From NCBI RefSeq assembly GCF_001684965.1, contig NZ_MAYG01000001.1:2294001-2358000 (forward strand): a DNA stretch of 64,000 nucleotides. The letters are read 5' to 3'. The translations under genes and the position numbers were made by a program. Positions 53,976 to 61,548 of this stretch are shown here, in pieces (position 1 is the stretch's first letter; every line of letters starts with the position of its first letter). This DNA comes from Chryseobacterium arthrosphaerae. Its GTDB lineage: Bacteria > Bacteroidota > Bacteroidia > Flavobacteriales > Weeksellaceae. The notes beneath the pieces were generated by a model that worked only from the letters and a program-made list of their open reading frames with translations, ran no database searches and had not been told where the DNA came from.

Positions 53976-54980
53976 TTAAACCAGCACCATATTGTTTCTT
54001 CTTGGTGCTTTGTCACAGAGAACATCTGCAATACTTTTCGAAATAAGGTTTCCTTCTGTAAGATTATCCAGCCAGAAGAATTCACCGGCCGCATTGATCT
54101 CGATGAAATAATACTCATCTTCAGGAGATACAATCATATCAATGGCTCCATAATCCACGTGATAAACATCTAAAAGTTCCAGTAATTTTGCTTCCACATC
54201 TGCAGGAAGCTCTATTCTGTCCCATTTATCGATCAGATTGATTCCATCTTTTCTCCAGTCTATTTTAGCATCTTCATACTTCTGGGAGTCAATTTCAAAT
54301 GCATAGACATCTCTTCCTACAATCGTAATACGAAGCTCTTTTTTCTTCTGGATCATTTTCTGGAACTGCATCGGACAGTAAAGAAGAGAATCCAGCTGTT
54401 CCAGCTTATCTTCGCTCACCACATTGGTAAAGACCACATTTTCCACTCCATCTTCATAGATCGCAAAGCCTGTCTGCATTTTAGCTACCACATTCTGGTG
54501 TTTCAGGATAAACTTCTTTGCTTCTTCAGGATTATTGGTCAGGCAGGTTTCCGGAATGGTCAATCCTATTTTGCTGGCAATTTTCAATTGTTCTTCCTTA
54601 CTGTCGAGCCTTCTGTACACTGCAGGTTTACCTAATGAATAAGCATCCACTGCTTCGAAGAAACCGAAAAGGGTATTCCGGATTTCGCCCATTGCAGCTC
54701 CGTAAAATTTAGATTCTATTTCTTCTTTCAGGCCGTTTCCGATGTTGTAAGCCCTTCTGTACCAGATGGCAGAAATGTCGTCTAAGCGATGTTGTGTCTC
54801 CGGTGTTTCAAGAATACTGATCCATTCTCCATCCTGGAAAACAGTTGACAGTTTATTTTTTAAAGGGTATAGATCCACATCAAAACGGATAACCTCACAG
54901 TTATTCTGTTCAATGTATTCTGTTACTTTTTCAATTGAAAAATTATCTGCAGTATGAGTGATAATTAAAATTTTATTCAT
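53976..54980 (-). CDS. graspetide ATP-grasp ligase, MdnC/MvdD-like (ester-forming)
   Basis: This 334-residue enzyme begins MNKILIITHTADNFSIEKVT and has the MvdD/MdnC hallmarks: AIWYRRAYNIGNGLKEEIES, ELRITIVGRDVYAFEIDSQ, DWRKDGINLIDKWD, YGAIDMIVSPEDEYYFIEIN and AAGEFFWLDNL. In microviridin synthesis this enzyme forms the two omega-ester links (Thr-Asp, Ser-Glu/Asp) after binding the leader helix. I chose ATG 54980, which overlaps the upstream ligase by 8 nt; the frame extends 11 codons further to 55013 but without family similarity. It is the last gene of the cluster. A related enzyme (CdnC) from Chryseobacterium has been studied as an ester-forming ligase. Confidence 0.92.
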   Translation of the reverse strand: MNKILIITHTADNFSIEKVTEYIEQNNCEVIRFDVDLYPLKNKLSTVFQDGEWISILETPETQHRLDDISAIWYRRAYNIGNGLKEEIESKFYGAAMGEIRNTLFGFFEAVDAYSLGKPAVYRRLDSKEEQLKIASKIGLTIPETCLTNNPEEAKKFILKHQNVVAKMQTGFAIYEDGVENVVFTNVVSEDKLEQLDSLLYCPMQFQKMIQKKKELRITIVGRDVYAFEIDSQKYEDAKIDWRKDGINLIDKWDRIELPADVEAKLLELLDVYHVDYGAIDMIVSPEDEYYFIEINAAGEFFWLDNLTEGNLISKSIADVLCDKAPRRNNMVLV

Positions 54981-55929
54981 GGAAATTAATTCTTTTGATA
55001 AGATTATCGGCAATTCTTTCTGCTATGGGAAAACCAAGCTCTTTTTGCAGCATTCCCCACTCACCCTGTGGATTGACTTCAAGGAAGTAATATTGTCCGT
55101 CTTTTCCTTTGATCATATCGATAGCCCCGATGTAGAGTCCCATTTCTTTCATCATGGAAGTCAGATTCTTTCTGACAGGATCAGGGAGCTCATAAGCCGA
55201 CCAGAAATAGCCTTCCCGGGCTATTCTCCAATCTGCGTTTTCACTGTTATTGATCATTCCTGTGAAAAATTCACCGTCTACATAGACAATTCGCAATTCA
55301 TATTCTTTATCAATATAAGGCTGAAAAATCATTGGGCAGTATGCAATATCCGAAAGATGCTCCAAAGTTTCTTCTTCAATAACAGTCGTAGAGATCATAT
55401 TCTCACCACTCATTGTTTTTGCCGTCACGCCATGAAGCTTGGCAATCGCCTTCCCATCACAGTACTGATGAAAAAATGCTGTTATTTTCTCATCATCATT
55501 GGAATAAATGGTTTTGGGAACCGTTAAATTGTTTTTTTGGGCCACTTTCAGCTGATGCATCTTATTGCCGTCAACCTTTTTTTCATTTTCATAAGGATTG
55601 ATCCAGGGAATATCTTCCAGAGTAGTGATCAGATTGTATCGGAGATTTCCATATTCATTCAGAAATATCTTTACATAATCCTCGTCCAGCTCTTCCGGAA
55701 CGCTTATCCTCCAAGCTTTCCTGTGCCACACTCCTTTGATATCATCAGAATGAACTGTATTTCCGGACTCGTCGGTAAGTTCAAACGAATTTTCATTGAT
55801 ACTGATTTTCTGAAAATGATTCAGGCGGTCAGAATTCAGTCTGAAATAAGGAATATTTTTGGAAGAAAGGTATTCGAAAAAGATTTCGATATTATAAAAG
55901 TCCTGTGAATGGGTGATACAGAGAATCAT
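54973..55929 (-). CDS. graspetide ATP-grasp ligase, MdnB/MvdC-like (amide-forming)
   Basis: This 318-residue enzyme has the MdnB/MvdC features: GVWHRKAWRISVPEELDEDY, YCPMIFQPYIDKEYELRIVY, VDGEFFTGMINN, LYIGAIDMIKGKDGQYYFLE and NPQGEWGMLQKELGFPIAE. In microviridin synthesis this partner closes the Lys-Glu/Asp omega-amide after the esters are in place. It starts 71 nt after the second precursor gene, beyond a U-tract hairpin, and overlaps the second ligase by 8 nt. Family assignment is by recalled sequence pattern; which bonds are formed on these cores needs testing. Confidence 0.92.
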   Translation of the reverse strand: MILCITHSQDFYNIEIFFEYLSSKNIPYFRLNSDRLNHFQKISINENSFELTDESGNTVHSDDIKGVWHRKAWRISVPEELDEDYVKIFLNEYGNLRYNLITTLEDIPWINPYENEKKVDGNKMHQLKVAQKNNLTVPKTIYSNDDEKITAFFHQYCDGKAIAKLHGVTAKTMSGENMISTTVIEEETLEHLSDIAYCPMIFQPYIDKEYELRIVYVDGEFFTGMINNSENADWRIAREGYFWSAYELPDPVRKNLTSMMKEMGLYIGAIDMIKGKDGQYYFLEVNPQGEWGMLQKELGFPIAERIADNLIKRINFHE

Positions 55930-55949
55930 TTGCCGGTTTTTATTAAAAA

Positions 55950-55974
55950 GGGAAACTTAAACATTAAGTTTCCC
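55950..55974 (-). terminator. intercistronic terminator/attenuator between precursors and ligases
   Basis: The perfect 11-bp stem GGGAAACTTAA / TTAAGTTTCCC with a 3-nt loop is followed on the minus strand by TTTTTAATA. It lies 26 nt after the second precursor stop and 20 nt before the ligase start. Partial termination would give more precursor than enzyme mRNA. Confidence 0.8.
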
Positions 55975-56000
55975 CTATTATGATTTATAGTGTGTTACTT

Positions 56001-56225
56001 CTATAGTGGAAGAATAATAACATCATCATCACCGTCAGAAGGATATTTGAGCGTATGCATCATATCATCTTTAGGAGAAGTTACGACATCTATTGCCGGC
56101 TTAGTAATCACGTCTCTTTCAGGAATTGATACATCAGTACCTCCTTTTACAGTTTCAGGGTCCTTAATTTGCTTTTCAAGGAAAGAGGCAAAAAATGGTT
56201 TCTTTTTTGAATTTTTGTTTTCCAT
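56001..56225 (-). CDS. graspetide (microviridin-type) precursor peptide 2
   Basis: This 74-residue peptide has leader residues 1-29 (MENKNSKKKPFFASFLEKQI, then KDPETVKGG) with the microviridin recognition helix P-F-F-A-x-F-L-E at 10-17. The core near the C-terminus, T58-L-K60-Y-P-S63-D64-G-D66-D67, keeps the exact spacing of the tricyclic microviridin cross-links (T to D +6, S to acid +3, K to acid +7), but the two last acceptors are Asp, not Glu, and Gly65 takes the place of Trp. A 28-residue linker lies between G29 and the core and contains V-T-S-P-K-D-D (48-54). A seven-residue hydrophobic tail (VIILPL end) follows the core. Confidence 0.9.
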   Translation of the reverse strand: MENKNSKKKPFFASFLEKQIKDPETVKGGTDVSIPERDVITKPAIDVVTSPKDDMMHTLKYPSDGDDDVIILPL

Positions 56226-56273
56226 AATGTTAAAGTTTTTGATTTGATAAATGATTAAGTCAGATTTCTATGA

Positions 56274-56522
56274 CTACAATTCTACCTCCAGCACATGGTC
56301 ATCACCATCTGAAGGATATTTCAGTGTCACATTATCGTTAAGAGGTGTACTTACGGAGTCTTCAAGTGCTGCAGTTACAATAACCTGGTCTTTAACAAGC
56401 GAAGTAACGTCATCAATTTTTACTGAAGTAATTGAACCTCCTTTTACATTTTCAGGATCTTTGATCTGTTTTTCTAAGAATGTAGCGAAAAATGGCTTTT
56501 TCTTTGAATTTTTGTTTTCCAT
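56274..56522 (-). CDS. graspetide (microviridin-type) precursor peptide 1
   Basis: This 82-residue peptide has the same leader as its neighbour up to residue 29, with only two substitutions (PFFATFLE at 10-17, PENVKGG at 23-29). The core T66-L-K68-Y-P-S71-D72-G-D74-D75 is identical over its ten residues, while the linker (30-65) is different and eight residues longer. It includes V-T-S-L-V-K-D (39-45) and V-S-T-P-L-N-D (57-63), which look like weak copies of one motif. The first gene of the cluster; promoter-like sequence TACTTTGG lies about 40 nt upstream but matches the consensus imperfectly. Conserved leader with diverging linker is typical of duplicated RiPP precursors. Confidence 0.9.
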   Translation of the reverse strand: MENKNSKKKPFFATFLEKQIKDPENVKGGSITSVKIDDVTSLVKDQVIVTAALEDSVSTPLNDNVTLKYPSDGDDHVLEVEL

Positions 56523-56636
56523 AAGTTAATAATTTTATTTTTTTGATTAACCAAAGTACAAAAAATTCAACTCATAGAGAAATAATACCAAACTTTAATA
56601 AAATTTTAACATATTGCTGAAAATCAGAGAATAAAA

Positions 56637-57416
56637 TTAATTTAATCCCAAAAACTCCTTCACTACATTAGCAAAATCAACCGGATTCTCAGCCTGCACC
56701 CAGTGGCCTGCATTTTTCACGGTTACTACTTTAGCTTTCGGGAACTGTTGTCTGATGCCAAATTCATCCTGTGGCAGAATATAATTCGATTTTGCCCCTG
56801 CAATGAATAATGTATCTCCTTCAAAAACACCGAATTTAATGGCATTGGATACAAATTCTGTATATTTTTCAGATAATGTTTTAAGGTTAAATCTCCAATT
56901 CAGCTTTTTATTTTCATCCCAATATAAGTTTTTGGTTAAAAACTGTATGGTTGATTTTTCCGGGATATACTGATTCAGGACCTCTTCCACTTCGTTCCTT
57001 GAACTTACCGTATTAAAATCTACACTTTCCAGTGCTTTTATGATCCCCTGATGATGAGGAGGATATGCTTTTGGCGAAATATCTACTACGATCAGCTTCT
57101 CAACCTTCTCCGGATATCTGATGGCGAACTGCATTACAGCCTTCCCGCCTAAAGAATGTCCCAAAACATGGGCCTTCTGAATGCCATAATGATCCATATA
57201 ACGGGCAATGTCATCCGCCAGATCATCATGAGACATCCCTTCAGAATGGAAGCTTCTTCCATGGTTTCTCAGGTCAATCAGATGTACAGGGAGATATTCT
57301 CCCAGGTCTTTCCCGAAACTTCCCCAGTTATCAAGCATTCCAAACAACCCGTGGAATACCAGAAGCGGTGTAGCTGTTAAGCCTTCGCCAAATATTTTTG
57401 AATTTAAAATTTCCAT
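56637..57416 (-). CDS. alpha/beta hydrolase (YbfF-like esterase)
   Basis: This 259-residue hydrolase has the oxyanion HGLFGMLDNW motif, the nucleophile elbow VLGHSLGGKAV (Ser) and the late AGHWVQAENP His; the Asp in DTLFIAGAKSN region replaces the usual acid position, so the acid cannot be fixed by eye. The DLRNHGRSFHSEGM segment is typical of YbfF. Substrate unknown, short acyl esters are usual. ATG 57416 has a GGT-rich upstream sequence at suitable distance; ATG 57428 overlapping pdxJ by 7 nt is the alternative. It is co-transcribed with pdxJ. There is no evidence that it belongs to the graspetide system, although it neighbours it. Confidence 0.85.
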   Translation of the reverse strand: MEILNSKIFGEGLTATPLLVFHGLFGMLDNWGSFGKDLGEYLPVHLIDLRNHGRSFHSEGMSHDDLADDIARYMDHYGIQKAHVLGHSLGGKAVMQFAIRYPEKVEKLIVVDISPKAYPPHHQGIIKALESVDFNTVSSRNEVEEVLNQYIPEKSTIQFLTKNLYWDENKKLNWRFNLKTLSEKYTEFVSNAIKFGVFEGDTLFIAGAKSNYILPQDEFGIRQQFPKAKVVTVKNAGHWVQAENPVDFANVVKEFLGLN

Positions 57417-57421
57417 ATTTT

Positions 57422-58141
57422 CTACCATTTTGCCAGTCTTTTCAAATAAGCCTGAACCGTGTTTTCCAATCCCATATAAAGGGCTTCAGAGATTAAAGCA
57501 TGACCAATAGATACTTCAAGTAAATTCGGAATAGTATCCGCAAAATATTTTAAATTATCCAAGCTTAAATCATGCCCTGCATTGATACCTAATCCGAACT
57601 GAGTAGCAGCTACAGCTGTATCATAATAAGGTTTTATCGCCTCTTCTTTATTGATAAGATAGTTTTTTGCATACGCTTCCGTGTAGAGCTCGATTCTGTC
57701 TGCTCCTGTTTTCGCAGCATATTCTACCAATTCCGGCAAAGGATCTAAAAAGATCGAGGTACGAATTCCTGTCTTTTTAAATTCTGAAATGATGTCTGTA
57801 AGATAATCCTGATGCTTTCTTGTATCCCATCCTGCATTGGAAGTAATGGCGTCATCTGCATCCGGAACCAGGGTTACCTGCTCAGGTTTCACTTCCAGCA
57901 CCATATCAATAAAGCTCTGGTGAGGATTTCCTTCAATATTAAACTCAGTCGTAACCAAAGGCTTCAGGTCATAGACATCTTTTCTTGTAATATGCCTTTC
58001 ATCAGGTCTGGGATGGATGGTGATCCCCTGCCCTCCGAATTCCTGAATTTTTACAGCTGCTTCTGTAACGCTTGGTGTTTCACCTCCTCTTGCATTTCGT
58101 AACGTCGCAATTTTATTAATGTTTACGCTTAGTTTTGTCAT
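57422..58141 (-). CDS. pdxJ: pyridoxine 5'-phosphate synthase
   Basis: This 239-residue TIM-barrel enzyme has the PdxJ signatures [33 protein letters not shown] and [19 protein letters not shown]. It condenses 1-deoxyxylulose 5-phosphate with 3-amino-2-oxopropyl phosphate to give pyridoxine phosphate, in the DXP-dependent vitamin B6 pathway. Interestingly isoprenoids are made through mevalonate here, so DXP would serve cofactors. Leads the operon with the hydrolase gene. Confidence 0.96.
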   Translation of the reverse strand: MTKLSVNINKIATLRNARGGETPSVTEAAVKIQEFGGQGITIHPRPDERHITRKDVYDLKPLVTTEFNIEGNPHQSFIDMVLEVKPEQVTLVPDADDAITSNAGWDTRKHQDYLTDIISEFKKTGIRTSIFLDPLPELVEYAAKTGADRIELYTEAYAKNYLINKEEAIKPYYDTAVAATQFGLGINAGHDLSLDNLKYFADTIPNLLEVSIGHALISEALYMGLENTVQAYLKRLAKW

Positions 58142-58171
58142 TTTTTATTTTAGATGTTAGATATAAGATGT

Positions 58172-58316
58172 AAGAAGCTGGAAGCATGGGCTGGAAGTAA
58201 ATCCAGACTTTGTACTTCTATTGTTCTTCCACATTTATGATCATTTAAAAATTTTATTTAAAATTGGTTTAAAAGGTGCTGACACTTTCAGCTTACCCAT
58301 TCTGCCTTCCAGCTTT
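58172..58316. repeat. purine-rich intergenic inverted-repeat element, copy D
   Basis: The left end AAGAAGCTGGAAGCATGGGC (58172-58191) continues with TGGAAG. The right end (58290-58316) has CAGCTTACCCATTCTGCCTT followed by CCAGCTT, an imperfect reverse complement. The element fills the gap between mscS-like and pdxJ genes and the interior is AT-rich. Confidence 0.58.
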
Positions 58317-58317
58317 T

Positions 58318-59586
58318 CTACACTTTTACGCTGACCTGCATCACCTGAAGCTCAAATTCTTTAGAAGCTACCAGCAAATGGTCAAAAATATCAGCCTGAA
58401 TCTGCTCAAAACGCACCCATTGGGAATCATTGGTAAAACAATACACCTCAAGAGGTAAGCCTTGCGGCGTAATATCCAGCTGGCGGACCATCCGGGTACC
58501 GTTCTTGTCTATATCAGGATCATTTTCAATATACATTTGTGCATAATACCTGAAAACCCCGATATTGGTAAGCTGTCTTCCGTTCACAATTTTATCTTTA
58601 TGTTCCAGACTTTCTTTTTCTTTTCTGATTTCTGTAGTTCTCTCTTCAAGATAATCTGAAATGAGATTGATTTCCTTTAAACGTTCAATATCCTCATCGG
58701 TGAGAAACTTAAAGGAATTGATATTAAAATAGATCGATTTCTTTATTCTTCTGGTATTGGATTCAGACATCACCTGCATATTTTTGATCTCTGTGGTCAT
58801 CAGATCATACGTAGGAATCGTAGAAACCGTTTTGTCAAAATTGGTAATTTTGGTAGTCAGCAGGTTAATTTCCGTGATATTTCCTTCAATACTGTATTTG
58901 GGTATGCTTACCCAATCTCCTACTTTTAAATTTTTGGAAGTGGCCACGTGCAGACCGGTTACAAATCCAAGGATGGTATCCCTGAAAACAAGTACCAGCA
59001 CCGCTGTAATTGCCCCCAAACTCCCCACAATAGTGGTTCCTTTAATTCCGAAGATCACACAGATCCCAACTACGGTAAATATGAAAAGTCCTAAGATTTT
59101 TACCGTTTCCGAAATGGCATTGAGCGCCATGATTTTATAGAAATCCTGCTTTATGCTGAAATAATTCCTGAAGGCAGTCAGCGATCTGTAAAGCATTCCG
59201 GCAAGAATCAGTACCAGACCGAGATTGATACATCTTATGATAAAAACAGTCGTTTTCGGCAAGGCATTTTCAGGAAAAATGGATCCCTGTATTGATCCTA
59301 CCACAATCAGGGCTGCAAAATGAGCTACAGAGTTGGTAATTTTAGACTGGTAAATGGACTTCAGGATGGGAAATTTCTCTTCATTATGAAAGAGCCTGAA
59401 CACAAAATTGATGATAAACTTAAAAATAAAATCTGTGATCAGCAGCAAAACAAGCAGTAAGCTCAGTTTTACAATGATATGAAAAATCCAGTCCAGTCCG
59501 GATGGTGAAATCCGGGTGATATAAATATAAAGCTGCTCACTCAGCTCCTGTATAAAGTTTTTGGTTTCTTGTAACTGGTCATTCAT
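58318..59586 (-). CDS. mechanosensitive channel, MscS family (YbdG-like)
   Basis: This 422-residue protein has five helices in the first 200 residues, the MscS pore-helix pattern (TTIVGSLGAITAVLVLVFRD) followed by TILGFVTGLHVATSKNLKVG and DWVSIPKYSIEGNITEINLL, with the TKITNFDKTVSTIPTYDL beta domain. The C-terminal region is longer than minimal MscS, as in YbdG miniconductance channels, which open with membrane tension on osmotic downshift. A TAAATTTG box at 59592-59599 ends 5 nt before the ATG, so the mRNA is probably leaderless. Confidence 0.9.
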   Translation of the reverse strand: MNDQLQETKNFIQELSEQLYIYITRISPSGLDWIFHIIVKLSLLLVLLLITDFIFKFIINFVFRLFHNEEKFPILKSIYQSKITNSVAHFAALIVVGSIQGSIFPENALPKTTVFIIRCINLGLVLILAGMLYRSLTAFRNYFSIKQDFYKIMALNAISETVKILGLFIFTVVGICVIFGIKGTTIVGSLGAITAVLVLVFRDTILGFVTGLHVATSKNLKVGDWVSIPKYSIEGNITEINLLTTKITNFDKTVSTIPTYDLMTTEIKNMQVMSESNTRRIKKSIYFNINSFKFLTDEDIERLKEINLISDYLEERTTEIRKEKESLEHKDKIVNGRQLTNIGVFRYYAQMYIENDPDIDKNGTRMVRQLDITPQGLPLEVYCFTNDSQWVRFEQIQADIFDHLLVASKEFELQVMQVSVKV

Positions 59587-59770
59587 TACAGCAAATTTAT
59601 GAAATTAAGAATCATGATTTTTATTCATCATCAATTTTCATCCCAAATTTTAAACCCGATACCCTATTTTGTTTCAACTCTTACTGCTTCCCATGACCTT
59701 TCATGATTTTCATGAATATGAATGATGGCCAAATCAGAGAGGTTTCATATCTTCGCTCATATTTAAAGAA

Positions 59771-60262
59771 ATGGATACAACGATTATTAATATACTTTGT
59801 CTTATTTTACTGTTTGTCGGGATACTGGGGACATTCCTTCCCGTCTTACCGGGACTTCTGCTGAGTATCTGCGGACTTCTGATCTATAAGTTCGGGACAG
59901 ATGCAGACCTTCCGATGATCTATGTATGGGCTTTCGGGATCCTTACTGCCATATCAGCCGTTTTAAGCTATGTGATTCCGGCAAAGACCAACAGAAAGTA
60001 TGGAGGAACCCGCTGGGGAAGTATCGGCTCAGTAGTTGGAACTATTGTAGGGATATTCATTCCTATTCCATTAGGCTTTCTGATCGGGATGTTTGCCGGT
60101 GTTTTTATTGGTGAGCTGCTTCATGACAGCAAGGATATGAATAAGGCTCTTCAGTCTACTAAAGGAGCTCTGATCGGGTTCATCTATGGAACAGGATTCA
60201 GTTTTGTTGTAGGAGTGGCAATGTTTTTGGTAGTACTTCTTGATATGCTTAATGTTATTTAA
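59771..60262 (+). CDS. DUF456 membrane protein
   Basis: This 163-residue protein has five or so helices rich in Gly and Leu. The N-terminal GILGTFLPVLPGLLLSICGL and the GGTRWGSIGSVVGTIVGIFI segment are the DUF456 signature, with KSTKGALIGF-like ALQSTKGALIGFIYG later. The function is unknown. It lies 19 nt before a lipoprotein gene on the same strand. Confidence 0.88.
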   Translation: MDTTIINILCLILLFVGILGTFLPVLPGLLLSICGLLIYKFGTDADLPMIYVWAFGILTAISAVLSYVIPAKTNRKYGGTRWGSIGSVVGTIVGIFIPIPLGFLIGMFAGVFIGELLHDSKDMNKALQSTKGALIGFIYGTGFSFVVGVAMFLVVLLDMLNVI

Positions 60263-60281
60263 ATAATTAAATATAGAAATC

Positions 60282-60791
60282 ATGTTCCATAAAGCCATCA
60301 TCCTTAGCTTAGGGATATTTGCATTAGCAGGATGCAATGCCCAGAAAAAAGATAAAACAGCTGTGAAAACTTCTGAAAAACAACCTTCTGCCAAAACCAC
60401 CTCATCCGGAGATCAGCAGCAAGGTATTATTTATTTCAATGAAGGAGAAAATAAGTTTCTGGAAGAATATCAGATGAATGTAACCTTCAAAGGAATATCT
60501 GAGGACAGCCGCTGCCCCGAGGGAGTCAACTGTATATGGGCCGGTGCAGCTCTTGCACAGGTTGAAGTGATGGGAACTTCTACCAGACCCCGCATCCTGA
60601 ATCTTGCCAGTACAGATTTCCCATCAAGAAATTACAAACAATCTGCTGTTTTTAACGGATATACGATTACTTTACAGGATGTGGCCCCTTATCCTAAATC
60701 ACAGGAAGGAGCAAAAGCATTGAACGGAAAGTACAGGATAGGAATTACCATCAAAAAAGGCGGAAATCCTTCAGATACTACCAGGAAATAG
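60282..60791 (+). CDS. putative lipoprotein with DSRCPxGVxCIWAG motif
   Basis: This 169-residue protein has a lipobox with Cys18 (LGIFALAGCNAQ), a polar Lys/Ser/Thr/Gln linker to about residue 48 and then a beta-rich domain. It has the conserved motif DSRCPEGVNCIWAGAALAQV, whose two Cys are likely disulfide-bonded. I recall this motif in many uncharacterised Bacteroidota periplasmic proteins. The last 14 bases overlap the 3' end of ung on the opposite strand. Confidence 0.72.
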   Translation: MFHKAIILSLGIFALAGCNAQKKDKTAVKTSEKQPSAKTTSSGDQQQGIIYFNEGENKFLEEYQMNVTFKGISEDSRCPEGVNCIWAGAALAQVEVMGTSTRPRILNLASTDFPSRNYKQSAVFNGYTITLQDVAPYPKSQEGAKALNGKYRIGITIKKGGNPSDTTRK

Positions 60792-61419
60792 GCTTCTTCC
60801 CTTTGGAAACCAGGTATTCATTAATTTTTGAAAAAGGCCTGCTTCCAAAAAAACCTCTGTAAACGGAGAACGGCGAAGGGTGTGCCGATTTCAGAATAAA
60901 ATGTTTAGCCGGATCAATAAGTTCGGCTTTTTTCTGTGCAAAAGCGCCCCACAATACAAAAACCACATTTTCTTTTTTATCGGAAATTTCCTTAATGATA
61001 AAGTCTGTAAATTTTTCCCATCCCAGATCTTTGTGTGAATTGGGTGAATGTGCACGAACCGTAAGCGTAGCATTCAACAGCAAAACGCCTTGTCTCCCCC
61101 AATCATCCAGCTCTTTGGAAGTACGTACCACTCCCAGATCATCTTTGAGTTCAATAAAAATATTTTTAAGGGAAGGCGGTGCAGCCACCTGCTCGGAAAC
61201 AGAAAAGCACAGCCCGTTGGCCTGGTAATCATTATGATAAGGGTCCTGCCCGATAATTACTACTTCTACATCATCAAAAGCCGTCAGCTCCAGTGCTCTG
61301 AAAATCTGGTTCTTCGGCGGAAAAACTTTTGTTGTTGCATACTCGTTCTTTACTTTTTCCCAAAGGGTTTTAAAGTATTCCGTACTTTTTATCGGGGCTA
61401 AAATTTCTGTCCAGGTCAT
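60778..61419 (-). CDS. ung: uracil-DNA glycosylase
   Basis: This 213-residue family-1 UDG has the catalytic water-activating motif VIIGQDPYHNDYQANGLCFS and the leucine-loop motif SAHPSPFSVYRGFFGSRPFS, plus VLLLNATLTVRAHSPNSH. It removes uracil from DNA. I chose ATG 61419 (MTWTEILAPIKSTEYF); the frame continues 19 codons upstream but these are Cys/Phe-rich and non-homologous. A TACTTTTG box (61424-61431) leaves just four bases (CAGT) before this ATG, which both supports the start and predicts a leaderless mRNA. Confidence 0.96.
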   Translation of the reverse strand: MTWTEILAPIKSTEYFKTLWEKVKNEYATTKVFPPKNQIFRALELTAFDDVEVVIIGQDPYHNDYQANGLCFSVSEQVAAPPSLKNIFIELKDDLGVVRTSKELDDWGRQGVLLLNATLTVRAHSPNSHKDLGWEKFTDFIIKEISDKKENVVFVLWGAFAQKKAELIDPAKHFILKSAHPSPFSVYRGFFGSRPFSKINEYLVSKGKKPISW

Positions 61420-61548
61420 ACTGCAAAAGTAATTAATATTAAAATAAAAGCATAGACTGCCCATAAATATCTTCATTTTTTCATAGCTGACCAGGCTTCG
61501 TAATAGATCCTCTCTGAAACGGAAATATATAAGGTTACTGATTTTTTA

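Noticed and set aside
56637..58141. Assignment of the YbfF-like hydrolase or pdxJ to the graspetide cluster
   Set aside because: They overlap or adjoin each other as an operon of their own, are usual housekeeping genes and are separated from the precursors by 114 bp holding the precursor promoter region.
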